Below, one piece after another: positions 23,996 through 35,112 of a stretch of DNA of 64,000 nucleotides; the stretch's first letter is position 1; every line of letters starts with the position of its first letter. The position numbers were made by a program, and so were the translations under genes. The DNA lies in NCBI RefSeq assembly GCF_029168945.1, contig NC_083604.1, positions 38,621,686-38,685,685 of the forward strand, written 5' to 3'. Source of the stretch: Cannabis sativa. Taxonomy: Eukaryota > Streptophyta > Magnoliopsida > Rosales > Cannabaceae. The notes under the pieces were generated by a model. The model saw nothing but the letters and a program-made list of their open reading frames with translations, was not told the DNA's origin and ran no database searches.

Positions 23996-24734
23996 ATAAC
24001 AGCCCACAGTTCAAGCTTAATTCAACATAATCTAGCATAATCAAACCTCTAAAAACAACATTAAATAACTACAGCAACCACAGTAGCAAAAACACTAATT
24101 CATGCAAAAATTCAATCTTAAAACTCAAAGAACTAAAGAGGAAGTTGCAAAGAGATTTACCTTGGCTTGGATTAAACTTAGAGCTGCTGGAAACTTGCAA
24201 GATTTGAAGAACAAAATCAAACCCTAGCTGGTTCTAGGGATTTCGAAGAAGAGAGAGAGAATTAAGAGTGAAATGTGATTTTTCCTTTACTTTGCTTTTT
24301 CTTTGAAAATGAGATAAACACACCATATTTGATCAATTAAACCAACTTAAAATCAGATTAATTAACCTAACTAAAGTCACAAAAAGACAAACTAAAGATT
24401 GGCAAAATGACCATTTTGCCCTTCCATACTATAAGCCACTAAAGGTCACTAAGGGTATTTTGGGAAATTCTAAAATCCCGACATTCCCAATGTCTAACTA
24501 AACTACCCCGCTATAGTTAAAATACTAGGATGTGATTCTAATAGCCAAACACCGTGTTCTAATGTTGTCGGGCATTGAAAATGCAAAATCATGAAATTTC
24601 TATATGTGACACAAAAATGCATTCTGAATTCAAATAAAATATCATAAATTAATAATGTAGAATTAATAAATAATTTCCATAATTAAACCCTAATTATCTG
24701 CTAATTTCCAAATTTAAGCTAAGCGGTCGTTACA
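23996..24734 (-). mobile_element. Chromovirus 3' LTR, truncated by the Copia LTR
   Basis: On the minus strand it starts TGTAACGACCGCTTAGC at 24734. It resembles the end of the solo LTR at 43007-45181, sharing CTTGGCTTGGATTA, AAATGACCATTTTGCCC and CATTCCCAATGTC. By comparison with that 2,175-bp LTR, roughly two thirds is missing beyond 23996. Confidence 0.75.
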
Positions 24735-25661
24735 ACAATCCTCCGTTAAAAGGATTTCGACCTCGAAATCTAAGCTGAATAACTCTGGATATTTGGCTCT
24801 CATGTCTGATTCTAACTCCCTGGTGGCTTCCTCCACCTTGCTATTTCTCCAGAGTACTTTGACCAAAGCTATGGTCTTATTCCGAAGGACTTTATCCTTT
24901 TGGTCAAGGATCTGTACTGGCTGTTCTTCATATGACATATGGGGCTGAAACTTAAGACTTTCATAGCTAAGTACATGAGCGGTGTCTGAAACATATTTTC
25001 TCAACATAGAGACATGGAATACGTTGTGAACTACTGAAAGAGCTGGAGGCAAAGCTAATCGATATGCCACTTGTCCAACCTTCTCGAGAATCTCGAAGGG
25101 TCCTGTAAATCTAAGGCATAACTTGCCTCTTTTCCCAAAATGCTTGATCCCTTTCATTGGAGATACTCGTAAAAACACGTGATCTCCTACTTGGAACTCA
25201 ACATTTCTGCGTTTTGGATCTGCATAACTCTTTTGCCTACTCTGAGAGGCAGGCATTCTAGCTTTAATCTTCTCAATTGCCTCATTAGTCTGCTGTACTG
25301 ATTCTGGAACTAGGTATTTCTTCTCCCCTGTCTCATCCCAGTGGATGGGAGATCTAAACTTTCGACCATATAACAATTCATAGGGAGCCATCCCTACCGT
25401 ACTTTGATAACTGTTATTGTACGAGAACTCTATCAACGGTAGGTACTTACTCAAGGAGCCCTCGAAATCCATAACAAAGGCTCGCAACATATCTTCCAAT
25501 ATCTGAATTTTCCTTCCAAACTGTCCATCTGTCTGAGGATGGAAAGTTGTACTGAACTTCAGTTTAGTACCCATAGCCCGTTGCAAACTCTGCCAAAACT
25601 TAGAGGTAAAATTTGGATCTCTATCCGAAACTATGGATTTTGGTACACCATGCAAACCCAA
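24714..25661 (-). pseudogene. Gypsy integrase core (C-terminal part) with chromodomain
   Basis: A 315-codon open frame that ends just inside the LTR. Residues 9-15 (SIVSDRD) hold the second catalytic Asp. The third catalytic residue falls 36 positions later in [10 protein letters not shown], where the usual Glu is Gly49 (codon 25515-25517), matching the D-D35-E spacing. Then come the integrase C-terminal region ([20 protein letters not shown]) and a chromodomain-like tail (VQILDQKD...VLWRN...EEATRE), typical of Tekay/Del-type chromoviruses. It would insert element cDNA, with the tail binding chromatin. Loss of the Glu and of the first Asp upstream makes it inactive. Confidence 0.9.
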
Positions 25662-25990
25662 ATAGAATCAAACAAACCCGTGGTTCTAAGTAACCCAAAC
25701 ATAAAGTCCTTTGCAATATCTTCTCACTTCCACTCACGTAGAGTTAAAGACTGCAACAACCTTGCCGGTCTCTGATGTTCAACCTTGATCTGTTGACAGG
25801 TTAGGCATCTCGATATGAATTCTACCACATTCTTCTTCATTCCGCTCCACCAAAAGTAAGGCTTAAGTTCTTGATACATCTTGGTCGTGTCGGGATGTAG
25901 GGAATATGGAGTGGTATGAGGCTCCTCGAGAATTTCATTTCTAAGTCCCATACTACTTGGAACACAAACCCTGGTTTTGAACAACAACAT
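25662..25990 (-). pseudogene. Gypsy integrase zinc-binding (HHCC) domain and start of core, with internal deletion
   Basis: Encodes HTTPYSLHPDTTKMY...CLTCQQIK, the HHCC zinc-binding domain (25990-25724). The frame then passes a stop (LREWK then TGA) into a short remnant of the core start (DFMFGLLRTTG). Near 25665 it jumps directly to [12 protein letters not shown]. About 45 residues normally between these blocks are missing, including the first catalytic Asp. Confidence 0.85.
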
Positions 25991-25999
25991 TCCACTGTC

Positions 26000-26656
26000 T
26001 TACCCTTTAAAGTCTCTTGCTTGACCAGCTGATACCTCTTCCCTGATCTTTAGTAACCTTGGATCAGTTAACTGAGCGGCTTTAATCCGTTCCAACAGAT
26101 CAAATTGCAGCGTCAAGTTATGAAGCTTGCCTACAACAAACTCGATGCTAGATCTGACCATGTCCTCTACTAACCGAGGCGAAATTTGAACCATACTAGC
26201 TACCTACCTGGGACCCTTCCTACTCAGGGCATCGGATACAGCATTGGCCTTCCCAGGATGGTAAAGGATCTCATATTCATAATCCTTAACAAATTCTAAC
26301 CAACGCCTCTGTCTCATATTCAAATCTTTCTGAGTAAAAAAATATTTGAGACTTTTATGGTCATTATAAATTTCACATCTCTCTCCATAGAGATAATGCC
26401 GCCAAATCATCAAAGCAAACACTACCGCTGCAAGTTCCAGGTCATGAGTTAGGTATCACTGCTCATAATCTTTCAATTGACAAGAAGCATAGGCAATAAC
26501 TCGATCAGCCTGCATCAGCACACAGCCCAGACCCTGTCTGGATGCATCACAATAAACCACGAACTTTTCTTTGTCAAAATGCAGAGCTAACTGTGGAGCT
26601 GTAATTAATCTCTGCTTCAACTCTTGGAAACTAGCCTCACACTTGTCTGTCCACAT
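26000..26656 (-). pseudogene. Gypsy RNase H and connection region, broken
   Basis: RNase H signatures in order: FVVYCDASRQGLGCVLMQ (within 26656-26456), LELAA (about 26440), [20 protein letters not shown] and [15 protein letters not shown] (26422-26204), then the linker to integrase (26194-26000). A TGA separates the first two parts at about 26453 and a further stop lies near 26197. It normally degrades the RNA strand during reverse transcription. Confidence 0.88.
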
Positions 26657-27313
26657 AAAACGTTGATTCTTTTTGTGAGCTCGGTTAAGGGTGTTGAAGT
26701 TTTAGAAAACCCTTCTACAAACCGACGATAATAACCAGCCAGACCCAAGAAGCTTCTAACTTCAATCACTATTTTCGGTCTTGGCCAATCCCTGACAGAT
26801 TCTATCTTTCCTGGATCCACCTTGATCCCATCTTTGCTAACAATGTGCCCAAGGAAGGACACCTGAGATAGCCAAAATTCACACTTCTTGAATTTGGCGT
26901 ATAACTTATGTTCTCGAAGCCATTGTAGAACCATGCGGAGATGTTGCTCATGCTCCTCTTCTGATTGAGAATACACAAGGATGTCATCGATAAACACAAC
27001 AACACAGATATCAAGGAAATCCTTGAATACCCTATTCATTATATCCATGAAAGTTGCGGGAGCATTGGTTAGTCCAAATGACATAACCAAAAATTCATAA
27101 TGTCCATACCTAGTACGGAAAGCCGTCTTCGGAATGTCCTCCTCTCGGATTCTCAACTGATGATAACCCGATCGGAGCTCAATCTTTGAAAAGACCGTCT
27201 TCCACTGAAGTTGATCAAAAAGATCATCTATCCTAGGTAAAGGATATTTATTCTTGATTGTTAACTTGTTCAATTCCCGGTAGTCAATGCACATTTGCAG
27301 AGACCCATCTTTC
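26617..27313 (-). pseudogene. Gypsy reverse transcriptase, main part
   Basis: Open from the insertion at 27313 leftward: [61 protein letters not shown], catalytic FIDDILVYS, and the thumb [13 protein letters not shown] / [12 protein letters not shown]. Catalytic Asp residues are intact. The amino end is separated by a Copia LTR remnant and continues at 29092. The reading frame ends in a shifted stretch near 26617 that overlaps the RNase H frame, indicating an indel. Confidence 0.92.
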
Positions 27314-29091
27314 TGTTGGGTTTTATGCACTAAATAAAACTCATTTCAATATAATCAGATTTACTTATTAGTATATATCAGAAATAACATTTAATGTTGC
27401 ATGGTTCACATGATTTATTTCATGATTATATGTACATAATGTATAAATTCATCTGAAACCCTTTTCACATACTTGATCCTGTTTATTGTGCCGTCAACAC
27501 ATTGGAAAGTAAACATGACTATGTGAATAAAGTTTCCTAGATTTATCAGACATAGGGTTTTACTGATATGATAATCTACAATAGAGTTTACTTGCATTTG
27601 GAGAAGTGCTATGTTCTTTCCAGAGCATTGGTTAAAGTAAAGCTCAGGTTGGATGCATGGAGTATGCATCGGAAGGGACCGATATTGAACTTTGACTTAG
27701 ATTTAATTAAACTTACCGTAATATCTATTCAAGTCAATATCGCCAAGTTGATCCTAGATCAAATGTTCTTATTAGAAGCTCGGTTATATAGACCCATTGT
27801 CCCCGCACTAGTTGAGATAATATTGCTTGTAAGACTCATGTAATTGGTTTTGATTAATCAATTATAATTCTCAAATTAGACTATGTCTATTTGTGAATTT
27901 TTCACTAAGTAAGAGCAAAATTGTAAAGAAAGAGTTTTAGGGGCATATTTGTTATTTATGATACTTTGTATGGTTCAATTAATAAATATGATAAATGACA
28001 ATATTATTTAATAATTATTTATAGTTATTAAATAGTTAGAATTGGCATTTAAATGGTTGAATTAGAAAATTGGCGTTTTTGAGAAAATCAGATGCAGAAA
28101 AGATAAAACTGCAAAATTGCAAAAAGTGAGGCCCAAATCCACTAAGCATGGCCGGCCACTTTTGTAGGCAATTTAAACTGATATTTTCATTATTTTAATG
28201 CCAAATAATTCAAACCTAACCCTAGTGGAATGCTATAAATAGATAGTGAAGGCTTCAGGACAATTACACTTAAATTTTCTATTTTCCTTCAGAGAAAAAC
28301 CTGAGCCTTCTCTCTCCCTATCTGGCCGACCACTCCCTCTCTCTTTCTTCCTTCTCAAATTTCGAAATACTTAGTGTATGATTAGTGCCCACACACAGCA
28401 AGTGATACCTTAACCATAGTGAGGAAGATCGTGACGAAAGACTTTCAGGAAGAAGGAGTTTCAGCATCAAAGATTCAGAGAAAGATATCCAGGTTCAGAT
28501 ATTGATAATGCTCTGCTATAGAAAGGAATCAAGGGCTAGATATCTGAACGGAAGGAGTCATTATATTCCGCAGCACCCAATGTAAAATTTCCTAAACTTT
28601 ATATGTGTTTATTTCATCGTTTTAGAAAGTTTATATTTAGGGTGTTAATCAACATACTTGTGAGTAGATCTAAGATCCTGGTAAAACAATTTCCAACATC
28701 TCTCTCTCCCTATCTTTGGCCGACCTCTTCTCCTCTTTCTTCTTCATTGAAATTTCAAAATCCTTAGTGTTAAAGTAGTGCCCACACACAGCAAGTGATA
28801 CCTCAACCATAGTGATGAAGATTGTGAAGAAAGACTTTCAGCAAGAAGGAGTTTCAGCACTAAAGAATCAGAGAAAGAGATCCAGGTTCAGATATTGATA
28901 ATGCTCTGTTACAGAAAGGAATCAAGGGCTAGATATCTGAACGGAAGGAGTCATATTATTCCGCTGCACCCAATGTAAGGTTTCCTAAACTTTATATGTG
29001 TTTATTTCATCGTTTTAGAAAGTTCATATTTAGGGTGTTAATCAACATACTTGTGAGTAGATCTAAGATCCTGGTAAAATAATTTCCAACA
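27314..29091 (+). mobile_element. Copia LTR remnant: deleted LTR plus truncated second LTR, TSD CTTTC
   Basis: TSD CTTTC is at 27309-27313 and 29092-29096. The first LTR (27314-28698, 1,385 bp) starts TGTTGGGTTTTATGC and ends CCAACA, but lacks about 505 bp at 27768/27769 relative to 5004-6886. Directly after it, 28699-29091 repeats only the last 393 bp of an LTR, ending CCAACA. The internal region is gone entirely. It splits the chromovirus RT between its VKKK and DGSLQ motifs. Confidence 0.92.
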
Positions 29092-29621
29092 CTTTCTTCT
29101 TGACAAACAGTACCGGAGCTCCCCAGGGTGACACACTAGGCCGCGTAAACCCTATGTCAAGCAACCCCTGGAGTTGAATTTTCAATTCTTTAAGTTCTAC
29201 TAGAGCTATTATGTAAGGAGCCTTTGAAACCAGTTCTGCTCCAGTTGCCAAGTCAATGACAAAATCAATTTCTCTCTAAGGTGGTAAACCCGGAAGTTCA
29301 TCAGGAAAAACATCTAGATATTCCCGAACCACCTTGACGTCTTCTGGCCGAACAGAGTCAGACAGAGTGGTATCCAATACCACAACCAGAAATCCTAGAC
29401 ATCCATCATGTAATTGTTGTTTAGCTGTTAGTACCGAAATTACCGGGATCCGAGATCCCTGAACCTAACCGACAAAGACAAACGGCTCTTCACCTTCTGG
29501 TTGGAAGATTACCATCTTCCTCTTACAATCAATACTGGCTAAATACTTGGACAAGAAATACATTCCCAGTATAATATCAAAATCTGCTAAACTCATTTCT
29601 ATTAAGTCAGCACTCAACTCC
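29092..29621 (-). pseudogene. Gypsy reverse transcriptase N-terminus and protease-RT linker
   Basis: 29251-29092 on the minus strand encodes [18 protein letters not shown] then [17 protein letters not shown], the start of the RT domain. It is completed beyond the LTR remnant at 27313. Upstream, 29621-29252 keeps the end of the protease region (IILGM, LASIDC) and the linker (VVREYLDVFPDELPGLPP), with stops near 29464 and 29277. Confidence 0.85.
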
Positions 29622-30412
29622 CTATCCACAATCCTGATCGGCATAGACTTGATCCACCTTTTTAGAGATAACTAACTCTCCGCAAGGTAATAGGGTTCCA
29701 AACCCTAATTCATAACTATCATGCGATCTATCAAATTTACTTAAAATTCTGGCTGCCACATAGGAATGAGTTGCCCCAGAGTCAAATAGCACAGAAAAAT
29801 AAGAGTTGTTAACCGAGAGCTGACCTGTGACCACAGAAGAGCTGGCTTCTGCATCAGCCCGAGTTATTGCGAACACCCTGGCTGGAGTGGCTTTCACTGC
29901 AGTCTTTGGTGTTTCGGTCCTGAGCTGTGGACAATCCCTCTTGTAATGCCTTGGCATGCCACACTGAAAGCACCCCTGCCCTTTACACTCCCCTAGATGG
30001 TGCCTTTTACAACTGGGGCACTCTGGGTAAGTGTATCGGGTTTCAGTTCCACTCTGGCGATTGCCTCGACCCTGGTTCCCCCGGAACCTCTTGTCCTGAC
30101 CTAAGCCACTGGTTGCAGTGGATGCCTTTCTTTTTTGATCTATGGCCGAACCACTACCTCCCCTTCTAAAACCTGATGCAGGAGGGGTAAGAGCCCGGCC
30201 AACAACCGGAGTCCCACCAAACTCAATCATTCATCCCACTGCACCCTCAGCTCGCAGTGCTTTATCCACCATTTCAGCATAAGTGGTTTGTCGTCAGTAG
30301 TAATCATTAGATTGTGCCTCATCTTTGCATTTAACCCATCCATGTATTTTTCTGTCTTACTAAAGTCAGTTGGCACAATTCCTGAGGCCAACCTCGCCAA
30401 ACGGTCAAACAT
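29622..30412 (-). pseudogene. Gypsy gag (C-terminal part) and protease
   Basis: 30412-30227 encodes the end of the capsid-like region (FDRLARLASGIVPTDFSKTE...). A frame change at about 30230 leads to a 202-codon frame with CPSCKRHHLGEC and the zinc knuckle CFQCGMPRHYKRDC. The protease active site LFDSGATHSYVAARI follows. The amino-terminal portion of gag is missing beyond about 30413. The order gag-protease-RT-RNase H-integrase is that of Gypsy. Confidence 0.9.
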
Positions 30413-30415
30413 TTT

Positions 30416-31313
30416 CCCGCAGCATAATTAACAAATAAAGACCAAATTCAAGCATTAGAAGCACCCTAGAATTTCATCTAAAGATCAACAATAGAAATCA
30501 CCACAACATCATGAAATTAATACTCAAACTTATCAAGATTAACACTCGTGCAATCAAGAACATTAAAACTTAGAAAACATGCTTCTCAACCAACAAATTC
30601 AGCAACAACAATCAAAATTAAAAGCTATAAAACTGCCTCAAATATAGCTAGAACTCCCTTCAATACCAAGCTCAAAAACCCACAAATTTCAAGCCCTAAA
30701 TCAAGCAATTTCTTTCCAAAATCAAAGTTGAAAAATAGGTTTAGAGAGATAAAGAGAGAGAGGAACGAGTTAGAGGGAGTAGAAACCAGAAAATCAATTC
30801 CTTTTCCTTAAAACTCCTTTCTTTTATTATTTGTAAATTAAGGGTCAAAATGACCATCTTGCCCCTAGGGCCAAATAACACCTCCAAATGCGTACAAGGG
30901 CATAAATGTCAATTCACACACACATGAATCCAAATAAATATTCAGATTATTCACCAATAATTAAAATGCCTAATATTTCAATTTAAATTGCATTTCGGGC
31001 CCGAACCCCGTTCGGCCCGAAATACCCGATTGTGACTATACCGCGCCAACCTGTCAGAATACACCTTGAAAAGACAATACAGGCATAATATATAATAATA
31101 TAGTCCCATAAGCACGTTGATAAATTAATTTTACTATTTTAACCTTCTCGGGTCAAAATTACTTAAATGCCTCTGGCTGACCAACAGGTCTTAACATGAC
31201 ATAAATCATATAAATTCTCATATATTGAACTATATAATAATATAGTTCCTTAATTATTCATAATTATCTAATTTGGGTTTTTCTCATCCACTTCTTAAAT
31301 CTAGGGTATTACA
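30416..31313 (-). mobile_element. Unpaired Gypsy-like LTR (partial)
   Basis: On the minus strand it starts TGTAATACCCTAG at 31313. It contains LTR-typical features: AAAATGACCATCTTGCCCC, a GAGAGAGAG tract and CTAAATC-rich leader. It does not match the chromovirus 3' LTR at 23996-24734. The left edge near 30416 is not a clean CA end and no TSD pairs with TTAGG at 31314. It may be a solo or truncated LTR of another family. No gene is seen in it. Confidence 0.55.
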
Positions 31314-31743
31314 TTAGGCACCATTGTTAGGACAGTTTTCTTGACTTCCTTGAGTATCTTGCCTGAATCAAGAAAGGAAGTGACTGCCCTGTAAACATCC
31401 TCTCCAACTAGCTCCCAATTATTTTGAAGAAAATAACTTGAGAAACCATCTGGGCCTGGAGCTTTGTTCCCAGGGATTTCAAACACAACTTTCTTTACTT
31501 CTTCCTTAGTGAATGCCCTTGTTAGCATAGCAGCGTGTTCAGAAGTTAGCATAGAACCTCTATTCAGAATCTTGCTAGATACTTTCTTCCTGTTTACCAT
31601 TTTAGATCCAAGCAGGATCTTGTAATTGGAGATAAAATATTCTGTGACCAACCATGGTTCAAAAACCCTTATTCCAGCATCAGTTTCAATTGATAAGATC
31701 TGATTCCGCGTATTCCATTGTTTGATACCAGCATGAAATAACG
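31314..31743 (-). pseudogene. LINE (non-LTR) reverse transcriptase start
   Basis: Minus-strand frame contains FTKEEVKKVVFEIPGNKAPG followed by PDGFSSYFLQNNWELVG, the conserved opening of L1-type plant LINE RT. It is preceded by the linker coming from 36658 across the Copia insertion. The rest of the RT (palm with FADD) is cut away at 31313 by the LTR. Confidence 0.88.
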
Positions 31744-31748
31744 AAGTG

Positions 31749-32502
31749 TGTTAGAACTATTATTTTCTGAAGTGACAAATTATGTCCAGTAGCATTCCAG
31801 TTGCGTCTGGGACTCGTAGTGTTTTGTCTAGGGTTCGTACTGTTAGTGTCAGTCCACATCAGCAAAGACATTTTAGGTTTTAATTATTCAGATGGTAACA
31901 GCTGTCTATTTCGGGTTTCTTGGTTTAACTGGGTATAAATACGATTTCTGGGTATTTTGTTGACTAACTTTTGATCGGAGATTTGGGATTACGTTTCTTT
32001 CGTCTTGTTTCTTCTATATGTTTCATGGCAGGTCAGATCTTGGAGCTTGAGGATGTTCATCAATGGCGGAATGATCTGAATCTGGAATTGCTGAGTTCAG
32101 ACTGAAGGGAGTTCAGTGTCATCTTCATCATCAGATCTGAAGGGATTTCAGGTTGAAGACATGTTGAAGAAGAGCTCAGTTGCAGCACAAGGGATTGTGC
32201 ATTGACAATCAGTGTTCTTGATTGTTGTTGGTAATTCATTACTAATTGCTGTTAAGGTTGTATTTGATTCCTTTAGAGAGAATTGGAAATTGTAATATGA
32301 ACCTTTGAGAATTAGTGGATGCATTTACCCTGGTTCGGGGAACCCAAGCACTAGTCGGTTGAGATGTGTTCTCAGTGCAGATGAAGCTTGTAAAATTTTG
32401 GTGTTGAATCTTTGATTTTGTTCTTTTTATATTCAAGCTTAAATCAAGATAAAATCAATCTAAATATGAAAAAGATAGGTTAGACAAGAACTTGGGCTTA
32501 CA
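31749..32502 (+). repeat. 5' LTR of the pol-deleted Copia element
   Basis: 754 bp, TGTTAGAACTATTATT...CTTGGGCTTACA. TATA box TATAAATA is at 31934-31941. Its last about 103 bp recur as the 3' LTR at 36550-36652. Confidence 0.88.
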
Positions 32503-32504
32503 AT

Positions 32505-32518
32505 TGGTATCAGAGCCA
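32505..32518 (+). other. Primer-binding site, initiator tRNA-Met
   Basis: TGGTATCAGAGCCA starts two bases after the LTR and is the standard complement of the tRNA-iMet 3' end. Confidence 0.9.
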
Positions 32519-32715
32519 GCTATTTCTGTTAGAAATATTGATCCTTAGGGTTCTTGCAAGATTCGTTATTCTGAAATTTATTGTTGCTGCAATTCTTGAT
32601 TTTTCTGCATTTTTTCTTTCTGCAACACCCAGTTGGAACTAACCCCCTCTCCAGACACGACTCTGGGAGTATACTGCTCTCTATCTTTGTTTTGTTTTTC
32701 CTTGTTAGTACAGGA

Positions 32716-35112
32716 ATGGAGATGTTCAGAGAAGGAGGGTCCACATCACGACCCCCAATGCTGGAAGGTGCTAATTACCCATACTGGAAAACCAAAATGC
32801 GAGCATTCTTGAGGGCGGTGAATGAAAGAGTTTGGATGGCCATAGAAGATGGTTGGACATGCCCAACGATGATGGATAACGGTGTCACCAAACCAAAACC
32901 TACGAGCTTGTGGACTCCAGATGAGATGGAGAGGGCCAATTTTAATTCGAAGGCCATGCATGCTTTGTTCAATGCAGTGTCCACAAATCAATTGAAGGTC
33001 ATTGCAAACTGTGAGATGGCCAAAGAGGCTTGGGAAAAACTACGAATTAAAAATGAAGGAACGGATGCTGTAAAGAAATCCCGTCTTCGTGCTTTGGCAA
33101 AAGCGTTTGAAGATTTATCAATGGAGGAAGAAGAAACGGTGGCTGAGTTCCATGATAAATTGTGTGACATATCAAATGAATCTTATGCTTTGGGAAAGAC
33201 TTATTCTAATGCAAAGCTGGTTCGTAAAGTCCTTGGAGTTCTACCTAGGAGATTTATGTCTAAAGTAACCTCCATTGAAGGAATGAGAAACGTGGAGGAA
33301 CTGGATCTTGATGAACTGATTGGATCCTTGCAGAATTATGAAATGTCATTAACAAGGTGGAAGAAAGAAAAAAAGAAGATGGATGTGAACAAAGAAAAAG
33401 GGGACAACAATATTGCGTTCATTCACAAAGAAGAAAATAAGTCTATCCCAGATTTGTCTGCTGGTTTCTCAGATGAAGCTGTAGATTTGCTGACCAAGAA
33501 CTATGCAAAATTCTTGAAAAAGAAGTACAAGAAACTGTGTTCTGAAGGTAAGAAAAATGCTTCCAAAAGAAATCCTCTTGGGAACTTCTGGCCTGGTCAG
33601 CAACCCAGTGACAATAAGAGCATGGGCATTCAGTGTAGAGAATGTGATGGGTTCGGACACATTCAGGCCGAGTGGGCTAACACTCTCAAAAAGAAGAAAG
33701 CCCTTATTGCCACCTGGAGCGATAGTGACGAAGAAAAAGACTCTATTGCAAGTAAAAGTTCTAATGAGGATAAACAGGTAGTGGCTTTCATGGCTCAAAG
33801 TCATCAGTCTGTTGAATCTGAGGATGATGGAGTCTCCACTGTGTCTGAAGTCGACAGTAATGGAAGACAAAATGCATATGAAGAGATGTTTGCTCAATGG
33901 GAATATATGACCAAGCAGATTAGAGGTCTGAATAGTGCCAAGGAGCAGACAGAGTCTGAAAAAGTCAAGCTGGAGGACACTGTTAAGAATCTCAACAAAC
34001 TTCTTGATGAGAAGGACAATGAGATCTAGAAGCTTTCAGCTGAACTCATAAAAGCTAAACAGGCTTTAGAGTTTATCCCTCCAGGAACGGCTACCATCAA
34101 TCAAACTCTTCAACTTCAAAAACCTTATGGTGATCGAACCTCTATCGGATACAAGATGTTGTATAAGCAAGGAGATAACTTGGGGGTAGAAGAGTCCATT
34201 ACACCAGTGATCAACCTAGACAAAAAGGATGACAAGCAATCATCATTTCCCTCGACACCTCAGTCCTCAGACCCCACTGGAAAATTCCATGTTAAATCTG
34301 GACCTACCAAGGTGAAGTTAGAAGGAAGAAGAATTGTCTCGGAGAATATATCTCAGATGGAGAGATTCATCCCAGTGTGTCACTTCTGTAACAGGAGGGG
34401 TCATATTCGACCCAGATGCTATAAGCTGCAGAACTACTTGAAAGCTATGATCAATCGACCTATGAGTTTTCAAAAACCCAATAAAACTCAAAAGGAAGGA
34501 TCTCAATGTGAGTGGAGATTGAGGGCTGATCGTGAATCGAATGTTGGGTTGGTAGCTCAAGTTTCACTGTCTGCATTTCTGGAAGGACAGTGGTACTTGG
34601 ATAGTGGTTGCTCTTGACACATGACGGGCAACAAGAAATTGTTAGTCAATTACAAAGAAGCAAAGGAGGGAGTTGTCACTTTTGGTGATGGAAATAAGGG
34701 CCATATTATTGGAAAAGGAGACTTGGTGATGAGTAGAGTTGCACCTCTTACTGAAGTACTGTATGTGAAAGGACTCAAGGCAAATCTGATAAGCATCGGT
34801 CAACTTTGTGATGCAAATTACACTGTAAGTTTTTCTAAAACTCATTGTTTAGTTTCATTTGATGGGTGCTCAGTCTTAACAGGGAAGAGATCTAGTGATG
34901 GTAGTTATTTGTTGGACAATGTTGTCCTATGTAATAGTGCATCATTGGATAAATCAGATATTGGAGACTTTACTGCTATTCCAAAAGTTTTAACCAAAAG
35001 AAATAAGAGTGTTAAATCATCACCTCGTCTTTCAAGAGCTCATTCACTATTATTAGTGCTATGGTATGGTCTTCTAAACCTTATACTGTTGAATCTTGGG
35101 TTTAAACAATGA
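32716..35112 (+). pseudogene. gag: Copia gag-protease in one frame with two stops
   Basis: Start ATG at 32716 (MEMFREGGSTSRPPMLEGAN), chosen because gag homology begins there and the upstream frame is leader. A 437-codon gag precedes a TAG at 34027-34029. Domains: UBN2-like capsid region (about residues 15-220), a first zinc knuckle CRECDGFGHIQAEW whose last Cys is Trp, an acidic stretch and a coiled-coil-like tail. The frame continues in phase to a second knuckle CHFCNRRGHIRPRC (about 34378-34420) and protease WYLDSGCS with Asp at 34600-34602. A TGA at 34615-34617 follows, then HMTG and the protease body to about 34965. The last 50 codons are unlike protease and probably mark a deletion joint. 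Confidence 0.9.

Noticed and set aside
30548..30811. 87-codon plus-strand frame
   Set aside because: Inside an LTR and low-complexity (Asn, Lys, Ser rich); LTR leader read in the wrong sense.
32581..32715. Upstream extension of the Copia gag frame to an earlier ATG
   Set aside because: The 45 extra codons are hydrophobic leader translation with no gag similarity and lie before an acceptor-like CAG; the start at 32716 fits the family better.
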